A stretch of 64,000 nucleotides of DNA from Vibrio mediterranei (GCF_900088415.1 NZ_FLLQ01000002.1:496001-560000), one strand, 5' to 3'. Shown: positions 29,128 to 38,732, counted from the stretch's first letter. The notes: generated by a model not told the origin, from the letters alone. Made by a program: numbers and translations.

Positions 29128-30033
29128 TTATCTGTCTTTTGGATCCAGCGCGTCACGAAGACCATCGCCAACATAGTTAAAGCAGAACAAGGTTACGACC
29201 ATGAAAATAGCAGGGAAAATTAACTGCCAAATAGCCACTTCCATTGTTTGAGAACCCTCTTGAAGCAGTGCGCCCCAACTGGTCATTGGCTCTTGTACAC
29301 CAAGGCCAAGGAATGAAAGGAAAGATTCCGTCAAAATCATACTTGGGATAAGTAGTGTTGAGTACACCGCTACGATACCAAGTACGTTAGGGACAATGTG
29401 ACGTGTGATAATTTTCCAATTACTCACGCCGGAAACGTGTGCCGCTTCGATAAACTCTTTGCTACGTAAGCTGAGGGTTTGGCCGCGTACGATACGCGCC
29501 ATATCTAGCCAAGCAATCGCACCGATAGCCACAAAGATAAGCACAATGTTACGACCGAAGAATGTCACTAGTACGATAACCAAGAACATAAACGGTACAG
29601 CGTACAAGATCTCAAGTACACGCATCATAACGCGGTCAACACGACCACCAATAAAGCCTGATGTTGCGCCGTAAAGTGTACCAATCAGTACCGCAACAAA
29701 TGCACCTAGAACCCCTACCATTAGAGAGATACGGCCACCCATTAATGTACGTACATAAAGGTCACGTCCAAGACTATCAGTACCAAACCAGTGCTCAGCA
29801 CTTGGCGCAGCATGCATGGCATACCAGTCCGTATCATCAAACGCATATTGCGCAAACATTGGCAGGAAAATCACTGCTAATGTCATCAGGGTTAAAATAA
29901 ATAAACTCACCATCGCAGCTTTATTACGCATAAAACGGATACGCGCGTCTTGCCACAAGCTACGACCTTCAATTTCTAAATTCTCGGAAAACTTCTCTAC
30001 CGCTTCCAAGTTTTCTTTCTTCGTTAGCATCAT
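29128..30033 (-). CDS. oppC: Oligopeptide ABC transporter permease OppC
   Basis: A 301-residue inner-membrane permease with six main membrane segments. It has the family's N-terminal extension (EIEGRSLWQDARIRFMRNKAA) and the EAA loop EFIEAAHVSGVSNWKIITRHIVPN that docks onto OppD/OppF. It ends GDGLRDALDPKDR exactly as in E. coli OppC. The ATG at 30033 is used because AAGGGAG lies seven bases before it and E. coli OppC also starts MMLSKK; a GTG two codons earlier overlaps that site. The gap to oppB is only 12 bases. Confidence 0.96.
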   Translation of the reverse strand: MMLTKKENLEAVEKFSENLEIEGRSLWQDARIRFMRNKAAMVSLFILTLMTLAVIFLPMFAQYAFDDTDWYAMHAAPSAEHWFGTDSLGRDLYVRTLMGGRISLMVGVLGAFVAVLIGTLYGATSGFIGGRVDRVMMRVLEILYAVPFMFLVIVLVTFFGRNIVLIFVAIGAIAWLDMARIVRGQTLSLRSKEFIEAAHVSGVSNWKIITRHIVPNVLGIVAVYSTLLIPSMILTESFLSFLGLGVQEPMTSWGALLQEGSQTMEVAIWQLIFPAIFMVVTLFCFNYVGDGLRDALDPKDR

Positions 30034-30045
30034 TACCACACTCCC

Positions 30046-30966
30046 TTAGTAACGAATTTTCGGGTCGATCATCGCAAGCAAGATGTCTACGATGGCGTTA
30101 AATAGAATAAATAGGAAACCAATTAAGATGGTGACCCCCATTACTAACGAATAGTCTCGGTTAAAGGCTGCGTTTACGAACAGCTTACCGATACCAGGTA
30201 ATCCGAAAATAGTCTCTACAACTACCGAACCGGTAATGATACCTACGAATGCTGGACCCATATACGATACTACTGGCAGCAGTGCAGGCTTAAGAGCGTG
30301 CTTAAGAACGATATAACGATAGCTCAAGCCTTTTGCGCGAGCTGTGCGGATAAAGTTACTGTTCAATGTCTCAATCATGCTACCACGGGTAATACGTGCA
30401 AACGTTGCAACATAAAGCAGTGACATGGCGATCACGGGTAACACGATGTATTGGAAGCCACCATCATGCCAACCACCAGCGGGGAATAGATTCCAATGCA
30501 GTGAGAACAGGTAAATCAGTGCTGGTGCCAATACAAAAGAAGGCATAACGACCCCAAGCATGGCCGTCGACATAATCGTGTAATCGAGCCAAGTGTTTTG
30601 CCGTAAAGCGGCAATAGTCCCTACGGTTACCCCCATGATAACGGTAAAGATGAAGGCAATCAGACCTACTTTGGCCGATACAGGTAGAGCAACCGAAATA
30701 AGCTCGTTTACGGTGTAATCTTGATATTTAAAAGATGGACCAAAATCACCTTGTAAGATGTTGGTCAAGTACGTGGTGTACTGTTCGAATACTGGCTTAT
30801 CAAGACCATATTTTGCTTCAATGTTAGCCATAACTTCCGGTGGAAGTGGGCGCTCACTTGAAAAAGGGTTACCTGGTGCGAATCGCATCAAGAAAAAGGA
30901 GACAGTAATTAATACCAACAGTGTTGGTATCGCTTCAAATATCCGTTTAAGTATGAATTTAATCAT
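30046..30966 (-). CDS. oppB: Oligopeptide ABC transporter permease OppB
   Basis: A 306-residue inner-membrane permease that pairs with OppC. The opening IKFILKRIFEAIPTLLVLIT, LPPEVMANIEAKYGLD, and the EAA loop NFIRTARAKGLSYRYIVLKHALKPALLP all match E. coli OppB, and the C-terminus is IDPKIRY. The ATG at 30966 is favoured by comparison with E. coli (MLKFILRR); another ATG lies four codons upstream. The leader before it contains GTCACAG (30990-30984), the predicted target of the OppZ-like RNA. A hairpin stands between oppA and oppB. Confidence 0.96.
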   Translation of the reverse strand: MIKFILKRIFEAIPTLLVLITVSFFLMRFAPGNPFSSERPLPPEVMANIEAKYGLDKPVFEQYTTYLTNILQGDFGPSFKYQDYTVNELISVALPVSAKVGLIAFIFTVIMGVTVGTIAALRQNTWLDYTIMSTAMLGVVMPSFVLAPALIYLFSLHWNLFPAGGWHDGGFQYIVLPVIAMSLLYVATFARITRGSMIETLNSNFIRTARAKGLSYRYIVLKHALKPALLPVVSYMGPAFVGIITGSVVVETIFGLPGIGKLFVNAAFNRDYSLVMGVTILIGFLFILFNAIVDILLAMIDPKIRY

Positions 30967-30983
30967 AAACTCATCCATCCAGT

Positions 30984-31034
30984 CTGTGACAATTTAAAAT
31001 AAAATAGACACTGCGTGTGCTTACGCACACACAG
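30984..31034 (-). promoter_or_regulatory. oppA-oppB intercistronic control region
   Basis: A hairpin of GTGTGC (31015-31020) with GCACAC (31025-31030), extended past one mismatch by CTG/CAG, follows the oppA stop. On the minus strand a U-rich stretch comes after it, so it can act as a partial terminator or RNA-stabilising end for oppA. Downstream, GTCACAG (30990-30984) is complementary to the opp 3' UTR. Confidence 0.65.
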
Positions 31035-31064
31035 GTCTTAGTTAGTTATATTTTTTATAGGGAA

Positions 31065-32696
31065 TTATTTTGCTTTGATATATAGATCTTTTGAGTAGAT
31101 CTTATCTTCAGCGTTACCTTCTGGGTAACCACCAAGCTGAGGTGATACTAGACGTGTTGTAACATACTGATAGATAGGAGCAATTGGCATATCTTTCGCT
31201 AGCAATTTCTCTGCATCGATGTATAGCTGAGTACGCTCTTCTTCAGAAGTAGAGTGTAGAGCTTTATCGATGATCTTATCGTATTCTGCACTCTTATAGT
31301 GCTGACCCGCCGTTGTGTTTTGACTAACCATTAGTGTTAGGAATGAAGACGCTTCGTTGTAGTCACCACACCAACCAGCACGTGCAACGTCAAAGTTACC
31401 TGTGTCTTTACTGTCCAGGTAAGACTTCCACTCTTGGTTTTCAAGCTTCGCGTTGATGCCTAGCTCTTTCTTCCACATAGAGGCGATTGCAACAGCAATC
31501 TTCTTGTGGTTTTCAGATGTGTTGTAAAGTAGGTTGAACTCTAGAGGGTTGCTCTTCGTGTAACCTGCTTCTTCAAGAAGACGCTTCGCTTCAGCGATAC
31601 GCTCTTTCTGAGAAAGCTGACCATACTCAGGAGTTACAGGGTCGAAGCCTGCAGTGATCTCTGGCGTTAGGAAATAAGCTGGTTTTTGACCTTGGCCAAG
31701 GATAGCTTTAGTAACGATATCTCGGTCCATTGCATAAGACATTGCTTTACGTACGCGAACGTCGTTAAACGGTGCTTTTTGTGCATTGAACTGATAGTAG
31801 TAAGTACATAGGTTACCCTTGATGTTTACATCTTGTGGGTACTCTTTTTGTAGACGACGGAAGTGCTCGTTAGGTACTTCGTATGTGAAATCTAGTTCGC
31901 CAGAAAGGAAACGGTTCATTTCAGCAACTTGGTTCTCGATAGGCAAGAACGTTACTTTATTAAGAACAGTATGGTCGTTATCCCAGTAGTTGTCGTTACG
32001 TACAAGCTCTAGACGCTCGTTCACTACCCATTTGTTAGGAACAAACGCACCGTTACCAACGAAGTTCTCTGGCTTAGTCCACTGGTCACCGAATTTTTCT
32101 ACCGTCGCTTGGTGAACTGGCTTAACCGTTGTGTGACCCATCATCATTACGAAGTAAGGTACTGCTGTATCTAGCGTCACTTCTAGCGTGTAGTCATCTA
32201 CTGCTTTAACACCTAGCTCGCTCTTGTCTTTCTTGCCAGCAACGATGTCTTTAGCGTTTGCCATCTTGGTATATTCCATGTACCAAGCGTATGGAGATGC
32301 TGTTGCTGGATCAACTGCGCGTTGGAAGCTGTATACGAAGTCGTTTGCCGTTACAGGATCGCCGTTAGACCATTTTGCGTCTTTGCGTAGGTGGAAAGTG
32401 AAAGTTTGGTTGTCTGCCGTTTCCCAAGTTTCGGCAACACCTGGGATAGTCTTACCATTTGCATCTTGGTTCACTAGGCCTTCAAGAAGGTCACGAATTA
32501 CGTGTGACTCTGGAACACCTTGAGATTTGTGTGGATCGAGTGTTGCTACCTCGGTACCGTTACCACGAACAAGCTCTTGTTTCTCTGCTAGTTTAGTGCC
32601 CGCTGGTACATCTGCGGCAAGAGTAGAAAAAGAAGTGGCAGCCACTGCCATGCCAGCACCTAGAAGAAGGGCTTGCGTGATTTTATTCTTATACAT
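31065..32696 (-). CDS. oppA: Periplasmic oligopeptide-binding protein OppA
   Basis: A 543-residue binding protein of the SBP_bac_5 family. The signal peptide ends near residue 28 (STLA before ADVPAG). The mature protein carries ELVRGNGTEVATLDPHKSQG, the family signature block from AETWETADNQTFTFHLRKDAKWSNGDPVTA (shown by its ends), and the C-terminal IYQYVTTRLV. The ATG at 32696 was selected because GGAG lies about nine bases upstream and the hydrophobic signal starts right after it. It is first in the operon and, with an intercistronic hairpin and the OppZ-like RNA acting only on oppB onward, should be in excess over the membrane parts. Confidence 0.96.
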   Translation of the reverse strand: MYKNKITQALLLGAGMAVAATSFSTLAADVPAGTKLAEKQELVRGNGTEVATLDPHKSQGVPESHVIRDLLEGLVNQDANGKTIPGVAETWETADNQTFTFHLRKDAKWSNGDPVTANDFVYSFQRAVDPATASPYAWYMEYTKMANAKDIVAGKKDKSELGVKAVDDYTLEVTLDTAVPYFVMMMGHTTVKPVHQATVEKFGDQWTKPENFVGNGAFVPNKWVVNERLELVRNDNYWDNDHTVLNKVTFLPIENQVAEMNRFLSGELDFTYEVPNEHFRRLQKEYPQDVNIKGNLCTYYYQFNAQKAPFNDVRVRKAMSYAMDRDIVTKAILGQGQKPAYFLTPEITAGFDPVTPEYGQLSQKERIAEAKRLLEEAGYTKSNPLEFNLLYNTSENHKKIAVAIASMWKKELGINAKLENQEWKSYLDSKDTGNFDVARAGWCGDYNEASSFLTLMVSQNTTAGQHYKSAEYDKIIDKALHSTSEEERTQLYIDAEKLLAKDMPIAPIYQYVTTRLVSPQLGGYPEGNAEDKIYSKDLYIKAK

Positions 32697-33358
32697 GCAT
32701 TTAACTCCAAGTTTTAATTTTGCATCCATGACTTCTTCGTAAGATTGCTAGAACGGACAGCATTTTAGATTTATTTAGCTCACTTTTTGAGCATTTAATT
32801 CTAAATCCATACAAAGATTGCGGTTCACATTACCAACCTTCGAACTAATTTGCCATATTTTTGTAGCAAAAATGGCATAATTCTCCTACAACAGGTAAAA
32901 ATCAGATGAATATACTGCAATGTGAAGGTAAATTGACAACTTCTCTCTGCTCAGAGAAATATAGCTAGAAATTAATATTGATAGTTCTATTTATTAACGA
33001 TTATTCAGCACATTATGCCAACCATCTAGCATCAAGTTTAACAATTCGTTTTCATTCTACCCTTGCTGTAGAATTATCAAATGTCAAAAAAAACCTAAAT
33101 GTGAACATAATCACATACAAGTGAATGACGTACAGAAACCCTAGGATAGAGATCACAAAAAGACCCGACCTCTGACTACCAGGAGGTCGGGGAAACTGAT
33201 GTTTTCACGCGGCTCAAGCGTGAGTTCAGATAAGGAGATGTGTCACTAGCAAACTTGATTGCTACTGCTTGATTGCTGCTTGCCTGTTCCAACATCATCA
33301 TTGTTCCGCGCTTTCGGTAGAAATTGAATTCCCCAATGAGGTGACATTACTCTCATCA
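32697..33358. other. 660-base gap upstream of oppA
   Basis: This AT-rich gap contains the oppA promoter and probably a long leader, plus the terminator of the LuxR-type gene (33164-33191). A small hairpin TTCTCT/AGAGAA (32941-32946 with 32953-32958) is visible. I find no convincing open frame with a ribosome site and no clear operator. In other enterobacteria oppA leaders are targets of the sRNA GcvB, which could apply here but is not shown. Confidence 0.45.
33164..33191 (-). terminator. Terminator downstream of the LuxR-type gene
   Basis: CCCGACCTC (33164-33172) pairs perfectly with GAGGTCGGG (33183-33191). Read on the minus strand it is followed by TCTTTTTG. It lies about 170 bases after the regulator's stop. 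Confidence 0.7.
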
Positions 33359-34195
33359 TCAATGGACATGTTTGCCTCCGAAATAGACCGTCAATGGATC
33401 GATATTACTATCAGCGGGAACCGTTGATGCCGCCTCAAGAAAAAGAGAAAACAACTCAGATTGGGAAGATATCTTTAGTTTGTTATGAATCCGCTTTCGA
33501 TACACTTTGACGGTTTCGGTGCTGACTTCTAACAATGGAGCAATCGCTTTGGTTGAATAGCCTTGCAGAACCAGTTGCGTCACTTGGCATTCCCTTTCAC
33601 TTAAGAAGTCTTTCCCAAAATTACTAAAAATGTCATTGAGCTGATGCCCAATCGTTCTCTCTTCTGGGCTACCCAACTCAAAATGTTTACGAATGGCTGA
33701 TTTAAGCATGTCAAAGTACAAATTCAGACGTCGCTTCTCATCACAATCGACACTCTGTTTATTTCTCAGCCCAGCAGAAAGCACCAAAGTGAACCCTTCG
33801 GTACAAGTAACAATCAAGCCTATTTCTTGCTGTAAGCCAGTCTTCTTGTATATCTGATGGTAATAATCACTGCTATAAAACTCATCTGGGGCGATTTCAT
33901 CCAGTTTATACACCCCCTCTCTCACGCCTCTGCGGATCAGTTGGTAAAACGGATCCAAAACTAACGCCCCCATAAATTCTTTATCTCTGCTCTGTTCGGC
34001 AAAGAAGTTGGTATCGTTATAGATGACCACTGGGGCTTTATCTTCGCTAAAGCCCATAACCACTAGACTTTCATAATCGACAATGTTGGTGATGAGCTGA
34101 GACAGTTTTTCCAAAAAGCTCTGCTCACCGATTGCTTCAATAAGAGGAGGATAGCGATGGCTAAACTCCATCCACCCGTCCATAATAACTGACAT
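33359..34195 (-). CDS. LuxR-type transcriptional regulator
   Basis: A 278-residue protein with a GerE/LuxR helix-turn-helix at its C-terminus: LSERECQVTQLVLQGYSTKA, IAPLLEVSTETVKVYRKRIH, then NKLKISSQSEL (about residues 205-255). The 200-residue N-terminal part resembles neither an acyl-homoserine-lactone domain nor a receiver domain that I recognise. It may be a GAF/PAS-like sensor (LVVMGFSEDKAPVVIYND). ATG 34195 has AAGGAG five bases upstream; a GTG two codons earlier overlaps that site. It is divergent from the acyl-CoA ligase gene, and a shared palindrome upstream of the ligase and the MFS gene (34451 and 36284) is a likely binding site. Probably an activator of both; its ligand is unknown. 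Confidence 0.85.
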   Translation of the reverse strand: MSVIMDGWMEFSHRYPPLIEAIGEQSFLEKLSQLITNIVDYESLVVMGFSEDKAPVVIYNDTNFFAEQSRDKEFMGALVLDPFYQLIRRGVREGVYKLDEIAPDEFYSSDYYHQIYKKTGLQQEIGLIVTCTEGFTLVLSAGLRNKQSVDCDEKRRLNLYFDMLKSAIRKHFELGSPEERTIGHQLNDIFSNFGKDFLSERECQVTQLVLQGYSTKAIAPLLEVSTETVKVYRKRIHNKLKISSQSELFSLFLEAASTVPADSNIDPLTVYFGGKHVH

Positions 34196-34530
34196 AGACA
34201 CTCCTTATCACGTATCGCTCCCTGATGAAATACCACGTCGGGGGCACGAGCTCAAATCCACCAATTCAACATCTCAAACGATGACCCAATGACCTATTCG
34301 ATTTGTCAAACTTGCGACTATTTTTGGGCATTATTTAGTACACGATGGCAAATATTCTTGATGATAAAAAGTAAAATACCTGCGTTTTGATGAAGACCAT
34401 CACAGATTGAACCGAGTTAGAACATAGACCCCTTAAGTCACTTCGAACACGTAACCCCATCAGGGTACATACCCAAAAGGAAAGCGATCACATACTGTTT
34501 ACATTTCATCAACACAAATGGAGTTGCATA
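34196..34530. other. Divergent promoter region, regulator and acyl-CoA ligase
   Basis: About 335 bases contain the palindrome at 34451-34468, a -10-like CATACT (34491-34496) and a TGGAG ribosome site seven bases before 34531. A half CRP-like motif (ATCACA near 34398) has no partner at the right distance. Nothing else is recognisable. Confidence 0.5.
34451..34468. promoter_or_regulatory. Predicted operator of the LuxR-type regulator (site 1)
   Basis: GTAACCCCATCAGGGTAC is an imperfect palindrome. It differs from the copy at 36284 by one inserted base and one substitution. Its centre lies about 34 bases before a -10-like CATACT, i.e. near -43, where LuxR-type activators usually bind. Confidence 0.55.
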
Positions 34531-36147
34531 ATGAAAGGACAGATGATGAACATCCCTCTCACCATCACTGAAATCATGCGTCACGCCGACCGCGTCAATG
34601 GCGATACCGAGATAGTCTCGGTGACCTACGACAACCCTAGGCACCGCTATACCTTGTCGGACGCCTTTTCACGAACTCGACAATTGGCGAATGCACTCAA
34701 ATCACTGGGATTAAAAAAAGGTCAGCGCGTCGCTACGCTTGCATGGAATGACTACCGACATCTTGAGTTGTACTACGCCATCTCTTGTTCTGGGGGAGTA
34801 TTACACACCGTCAATCCTAGACTCTTTGAACAACAAATTGAGTACATCATCAATCATGCAGAAGACACCATAGTGTTCTTTGACCCCATCTTCACACCTC
34901 TTATTGAAAAACTGCAAAGCAAACTCTCTACCGTTAACCACTTCATCGCACTAACGGATCACGCTCACTTACCTGAATCTCAAATCGAAAACCTATTGGA
35001 CTACGAAAGTTTTATCGCAGACCGAAGCACTGTATTTACTTGGCCCGAGCTAGAAGAAGATGACGCCAGTTCTTTATGCTATACCTCGGGGACAACAGGC
35101 CATCCCAAAGGCGTGCTTTACTCACACCGGTCAACAGTCCTTCACTCATTAGGCAGTGCTCTACCTGATGCGTTTGGGCTTTCCATCGATGAGTGCGTAA
35201 TGCCTATCGTACCTATGTTTCATGTTAACGGATGGGGTCTGGCGTACAGTGCCCCGATGACTGGGACTAAACTCGTGATGCCCGGTCCCAAAATGGCAGA
35301 TGGAGCTACATTGACTGAGCTTATCAACAATGAAGGCGTGACCATGACAGCGGGTGTGCCTGTTGTGTGGCTGATGTTGTTGGAGCATTTAAAACAATCA
35401 GAGCTTCAAGTACCAAGTCTCAAGCGAATCGTCGTCGGTGGCTCTGCTTGTCCTGAAGTATTAATAAGGGAGTTCGATGAATTATTTAATGTCTCGATGC
35501 ACCATGCTTGGGGTATGACCGAAATGAGCCCCCTTGGTACCTTCAATAAACTCAAGCCAAAGCTACGTTCACTTGCTGATGAACAAAAGATGGGGTACCA
35601 GCTTAAACAAGGTCGCATTGTGTTTGGCGTAGATATGCGAATAGAAGATTGGCAAGGCAATCAGGTGCCGTGGGATGGTCACCAATTTGGTTCGGTCAAA
35701 GTACGAGGCCCGTGGATTGCATCAGGGTATTACAAGCAAGGAGAAAGTGTTGATAGCAACGGCTACTTTGATACCGGAGACGTAGCCAGCATTGATCCTG
35801 ATGGTTACATGCAAATCACCGATCGTTCAAAAGATGTTATTAAGTCAGGAGGCGAGTGGATTAGCTCAATTGAACTGGAGAATATCGCTGTAGGGCACCC
35901 TGATATCAAGGAAGCTGCAGTGATCGGTGTTTCGCACAACAAGTGGGGTGAACGCCCGCTGCTTATTGCAGTCACTCATGATGTGACTGTGACGGAATCA
36001 GAGCTCTTGGCTCACTTCGATGGTAAAGTTGCGAAGTTCTGTATCCCCGACGCCGTTGAGTTTATTAACGAACTTCCTCACACCGCCACTGGCAAACTCA
36101 GTAAAAAAGATCTGCGAGATCACTTTAAAGACTATGTTCTCGGTTGA
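34531..36147 (+). CDS. AlkK/DmdB-like acyl-CoA ligase
   Basis: A 538-residue AMP-forming acyl-CoA synthetase. The adenylate motif [11 protein letters not shown] is at 184-194 and [13 protein letters not shown] lies mid-protein. [12 protein letters not shown] follows, and the catalytic lysine is K522 in TATGKLSKK. The opening [10 protein letters not shown], the [10 protein letters not shown] block and [16 protein letters not shown] closely resemble AlkK, the medium-chain acyl-CoA synthetase of Pseudomonas, and also DmdB, the methylmercaptopropionate-CoA ligase of DMSP breakdown. Medium-chain or branched fatty acids, or methylmercaptopropionate, are thus the candidates. TGGAG lies seven bases before the start. 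The neighbouring regulator and MFS transporter suggest uptake and activation of a specific acid. No DmdA, DmdC or DmdD homologue is in the window. Confidence 0.85.
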   Translation: MKGQMMNIPLTITEIMRHADRVNGDTEIVSVTYDNPRHRYTLSDAFSRTRQLANALKSLGLKKGQRVATLAWNDYRHLELYYAISCSGGVLHTVNPRLFEQQIEYIINHAEDTIVFFDPIFTPLIEKLQSKLSTVNHFIALTDHAHLPESQIENLLDYESFIADRSTVFTWPELEEDDASSLCYTSGTTGHPKGVLYSHRSTVLHSLGSALPDAFGLSIDECVMPIVPMFHVNGWGLAYSAPMTGTKLVMPGPKMADGATLTELINNEGVTMTAGVPVVWLMLLEHLKQSELQVPSLKRIVVGGSACPEVLIREFDELFNVSMHHAWGMTEMSPLGTFNKLKPKLRSLADEQKMGYQLKQGRIVFGVDMRIEDWQGNQVPWDGHQFGSVKVRGPWIASGYYKQGESVDSNGYFDTGDVASIDPDGYMQITDRSKDVIKSGGEWISSIELENIAVGHPDIKEAAVIGVSHNKWGERPLLIAVTHDVTVTESELLAHFDGKVAKFCIPDAVEFINELPHTATGKLSKKDLRDHFKDYVLG

Positions 36148-36207
36148 TCGTCACTTTGAGTTAAACGATAACACGCCAATAGATAGCGCTCCCCTCTAAA
36201 TCTCTCC

Positions 36208-36244
36208 GCCTTCAATATGTGTTCGATAAACAGATATTGAAGGC
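36208..36244. repeat. 11-bp inverted repeat between ligase and MFS genes
   Basis: GCCTTCAATAT (36208-36218) is perfectly repeated in inverse as ATATTGAAGGC (36234-36244) with a 15-base loop. No T tract follows on the plus strand, so it may be a weak terminator of the ligase gene or a mRNA-stabilising hairpin. Confidence 0.55.
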
Positions 36245-36283
36245 AGTAACAACTTACACAATAAGCACAGTTGTAACATTTTT

Positions 36284-36300
36284 GTAACCCATAAGGGTAC
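36284..36300. promoter_or_regulatory. Predicted operator of the LuxR-type regulator (site 2)
   Basis: GTAACCCATAAGGGTAC nearly repeats site 1 (34451). Its centre is about 34 bases before CATGAT, a weak -10-like hexamer at 36324-36329, the same geometry as at site 1. Confidence 0.55.
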
Positions 36301-36375
36301 TACTGTAATTCATCAATAGCACTCATGATTAACATATCATTAACAACCCTAATCTAGGATGGATAGGAGATAACT

Positions 36376-37602
36376 ATGTTAAAACACTTTGTGAGCCCCG
36401 CTAGGACTATCGACTCCAAAGCCCTGATCATTGCAGCCATGATGCTGGTAATGTTCGCCCCAAATGCCTTTAACTTTCTACCTTTTATGCTAGGTGGTGC
36501 GGCCGAAGTGATGTCATTAAATGACGCACAAATCGAAAGTATTGCCATGTACGAATTATTAGCCACCGCCCTTTCATCACTTCTCTTTTCGTTGCTACTC
36601 ATTCGTCGTACTAATTGGCGCTATATTGGATACCTTGCTGCACTTGCATTGATTGTGGGCAACTATTTAAGTATGACGGCACAAGATTTTGACAGTTTTA
36701 TCTTAAGCCGCCTCATTGCAGGTAGTGGTCAGGGTATTGGTTACTCACTAGGTCTTGTCGGAATGAGTGTGACTCGTCACCCTGGTCGGAATTTTGGCTA
36801 TATGATTGCAGCTCTGAATGTATGGCTGATCACGTGGTTTATCCTCATTCCAGAGTTAATGGCTACCTATGGTTTGAATGCGCTATATCAATTCTTCATG
36901 TTCGCATCCGCTCTTTGTCTAGTGGCATTTTGGTTCTACCCAGATAATGGCCGACTCGACAAAGATCTTGAGATATCAGAAGGTAGTCAGAGCAAGCTGG
37001 ATAAGAAAACATTTGTCGTCCCTATGGTATGGGTCGGCGGCGCGTTTCTTGTGTACAGTTTGAGTCTAGGAATTATATACCCGTACATCGAAATTATTGG
37101 CGATGATATGCAAGCTTCCACTGAAGATGTTGGGTTGGTGTTGGCAGTTGGTTCAGTAATGGCAGTTATTGGTGGTATTTTGACGGCTGTAGTGGATAAA
37201 AAGTACAGTCATACCACGATAATTGTCTCGCTAAGTATCATCAATGCCGCAGTCTGCTTTGGTATGGCTAGCACCAATGACACCACCTCTTTCCTCGGTT
37301 TTTCAGCATTTTATATTATGCTATGGAACATGATGTACGCACGTTACTACACCGCATTAGCCACCACCGATAAGTCAGGGTATTTCAGTTCCTACGGGCC
37401 AGAAATTGGTACAGTAGGTCTTGCACTTGGGCCAATTGTCGCCCAGTCAGCTACGGCAACTGGTGACTTTCAAGGACAAGTCGGTGTCGGTGCTATATGC
37501 ATTGTCTTCGCCACCGTGATGGTGTTCATTGGCCTTGGAAAATCCAAACTCATAGAACGCTCTTTAGCGACGTCAACTGATTCAAGTCATCAGAAAGCAT
37601 AA
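36376..37602 (+). CDS. Major facilitator superfamily transporter
   Basis: A 408-residue inner-membrane protein with about twelve hydrophobic helices and a central hydrophilic loop (about residues 190-215). It contains LSRLIAGSGQGIGYSLGLVG, an MFS-type motif in the first half, but the usual GxxxDRxGRR loop is only loosely kept (LLLIRRTNWRYIGYLAAL). I cannot name a substrate from the sequence. AGGAG lies seven bases before the ATG. A copy of the palindrome found upstream of the acyl-CoA ligase precedes it, so the two are probably switched on together by the divergent LuxR-type protein. That would make an organic acid or its precursor a reasonable cargo, by inference only. Confidence 0.8.
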   Translation: MLKHFVSPARTIDSKALIIAAMMLVMFAPNAFNFLPFMLGGAAEVMSLNDAQIESIAMYELLATALSSLLFSLLLIRRTNWRYIGYLAALALIVGNYLSMTAQDFDSFILSRLIAGSGQGIGYSLGLVGMSVTRHPGRNFGYMIAALNVWLITWFILIPELMATYGLNALYQFFMFASALCLVAFWFYPDNGRLDKDLEISEGSQSKLDKKTFVVPMVWVGGAFLVYSLSLGIIYPYIEIIGDDMQASTEDVGLVLAVGSVMAVIGGILTAVVDKKYSHTTIIVSLSIINAAVCFGMASTNDTTSFLGFSAFYIMLWNMMYARYYTALATTDKSGYFSSYGPEIGTVGLALGPIVAQSATATGDFQGQVGVGAICIVFATVMVFIGLGKSKLIERSLATSTDSSHQKA

Positions 37603-37605
37603 ACG

Positions 37606-37641
37606 AAAGGAGCCGATATCTTATCGGCTCCTTTGCTTTTT
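37606..37641 (+). terminator. Terminator after the MFS gene
   Basis: AAAGGAGCCGATA (37606-37618) pairs with TATCGGCTCCTTT (37622-37634), a 13-bp stem with a TCT loop, followed by GCTTTTT. Confidence 0.9.
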
Positions 37642-37648
37642 CTATCGA

Positions 37649-38626
37649 TTATTTATCAGCCGGGAACACCACACCGGTCTGCAATCGTACTTCGGTAATT
37701 ATTCTCGAAATATCCAATGAACGCTGCACCGCATGCGGATCCATTTCTTGCGCAGTGATCATAGAAGCAAACGCCTCAGCTTCATACATCATGCTGTTCT
37801 CTACTTGTGGAAGCGACACGCTGGTGATTTCACCGCTTCTTTCTCGCTTTTCAAAGCCTAGACACTCAGAAAAGTGGGTGAGTAGTAAGCTCGCTTCTTC
37901 ACCTTGAATCTCGCTTGCCGCGTAACTGTTACTCACCTTTGAATGCTCCAGCGTCACATCAAAGTCCGAATAACTTAGCAATACACTGCCATGCGCATCA
38001 ACGCCCGACTCCAGTAAATGCCCAGACGCTTGAATCTTGTTTGGGGCGCCAAACAACTCAACCGCTGCCGCAACGGAATAAAAGCCAATATCCATAATAG
38101 AGCCGTTAGAAAACTCAGGATTGAACGTATTTGGATTTTCGCCGTCAAGGTATCTTTGGTAACGTGAGGAATATTGGCAATAGGTCAAATGAACCTTATG
38201 TAGGCGACCTAATTCCTTCGTGGCTTTTTTTAACTCGATAAAGTTAGGTAAGTACGCCGTTTTGAAGGCTTCCATTAGGACAACGCCATTCTCTTTGGCA
38301 ACCTCAAACATCTGCTCAACTTCTTTAATATTCGAAGCTAACGGCTTTTCACAAATCACGTGTTTGCCCGCGCGCATAAGTTGAATCGCTTGTTGGCAGT
38401 GCAGACTGTTAGGAGAAGCAATATAAACTGCGTCAATCTCTGTCGATATACCGAGCTCATCTAAACTATCAAAAAACAACGTCGCTCCAAGAGGCTCACC
38501 AAAGCGCTTTGCTGTCTCTAACGCTCGAGAATAGACGCCACGCACGGTGAACTTTTCACTTTCTAGAGCCGCCAGAGCAAACTTCTCACTAATCCAATTG
38601 GTTCCTACTATCGCAAGCTTAATCAT
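37649..38626 (-). CDS. Gfo/Idh/MocA family oxidoreductase
   Basis: A 325-residue NAD(P)-dependent oxidoreductase. The Rossmann start KLAIVGTNWISEKFALAAL replaces the usual GxGxxG by G-T-N-W-I, a variation seen in this family. The CEKPLA motif with its catalytic-site lysine (about residue 95) follows, then the C-terminal alpha/beta domain with NGSIMDIGFYSV. The family acts on sugars, inositol and related polyols, and the substrate cannot be told from the sequence. AAGGAT lies about seven bases before the ATG. It is followed on the same strand, upstream, by the AraC-type regulator gene, 106 bases away, but nothing shows they share a function. Confidence 0.88.
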   Translation of the reverse strand: MIKLAIVGTNWISEKFALAALESEKFTVRGVYSRALETAKRFGEPLGATLFFDSLDELGISTEIDAVYIASPNSLHCQQAIQLMRAGKHVICEKPLASNIKEVEQMFEVAKENGVVLMEAFKTAYLPNFIELKKATKELGRLHKVHLTYCQYSSRYQRYLDGENPNTFNPEFSNGSIMDIGFYSVAAAVELFGAPNKIQASGHLLESGVDAHGSVLLSYSDFDVTLEHSKVSNSYAASEIQGEEASLLLTHFSECLGFEKRERSGEITSVSLPQVENSMMYEAEAFASMITAQEMDPHAVQRSLDISRIITEVRLQTGVVFPADK

Positions 38627-38732
38627 GACACATCCTTATGATTTTAGTTTGCAGCTAGAGTACTCCTTCAACTTGATAAACATCAAATGAAATCGTGAAT
38701 ATTGATAGACCATCACGATTCGTTGCTCCATC

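Noticed and set aside
32930..32965. Plus-strand promoter upstream of oppA (TTGACA at 32934)
   Set aside because: No -10 element at 16-18 bases, and no gene follows on that strand.
34385..34405. CRP site upstream of the acyl-CoA ligase
   Set aside because: Only one half-site (ATCACA) is good, and the partner is at the wrong distance.
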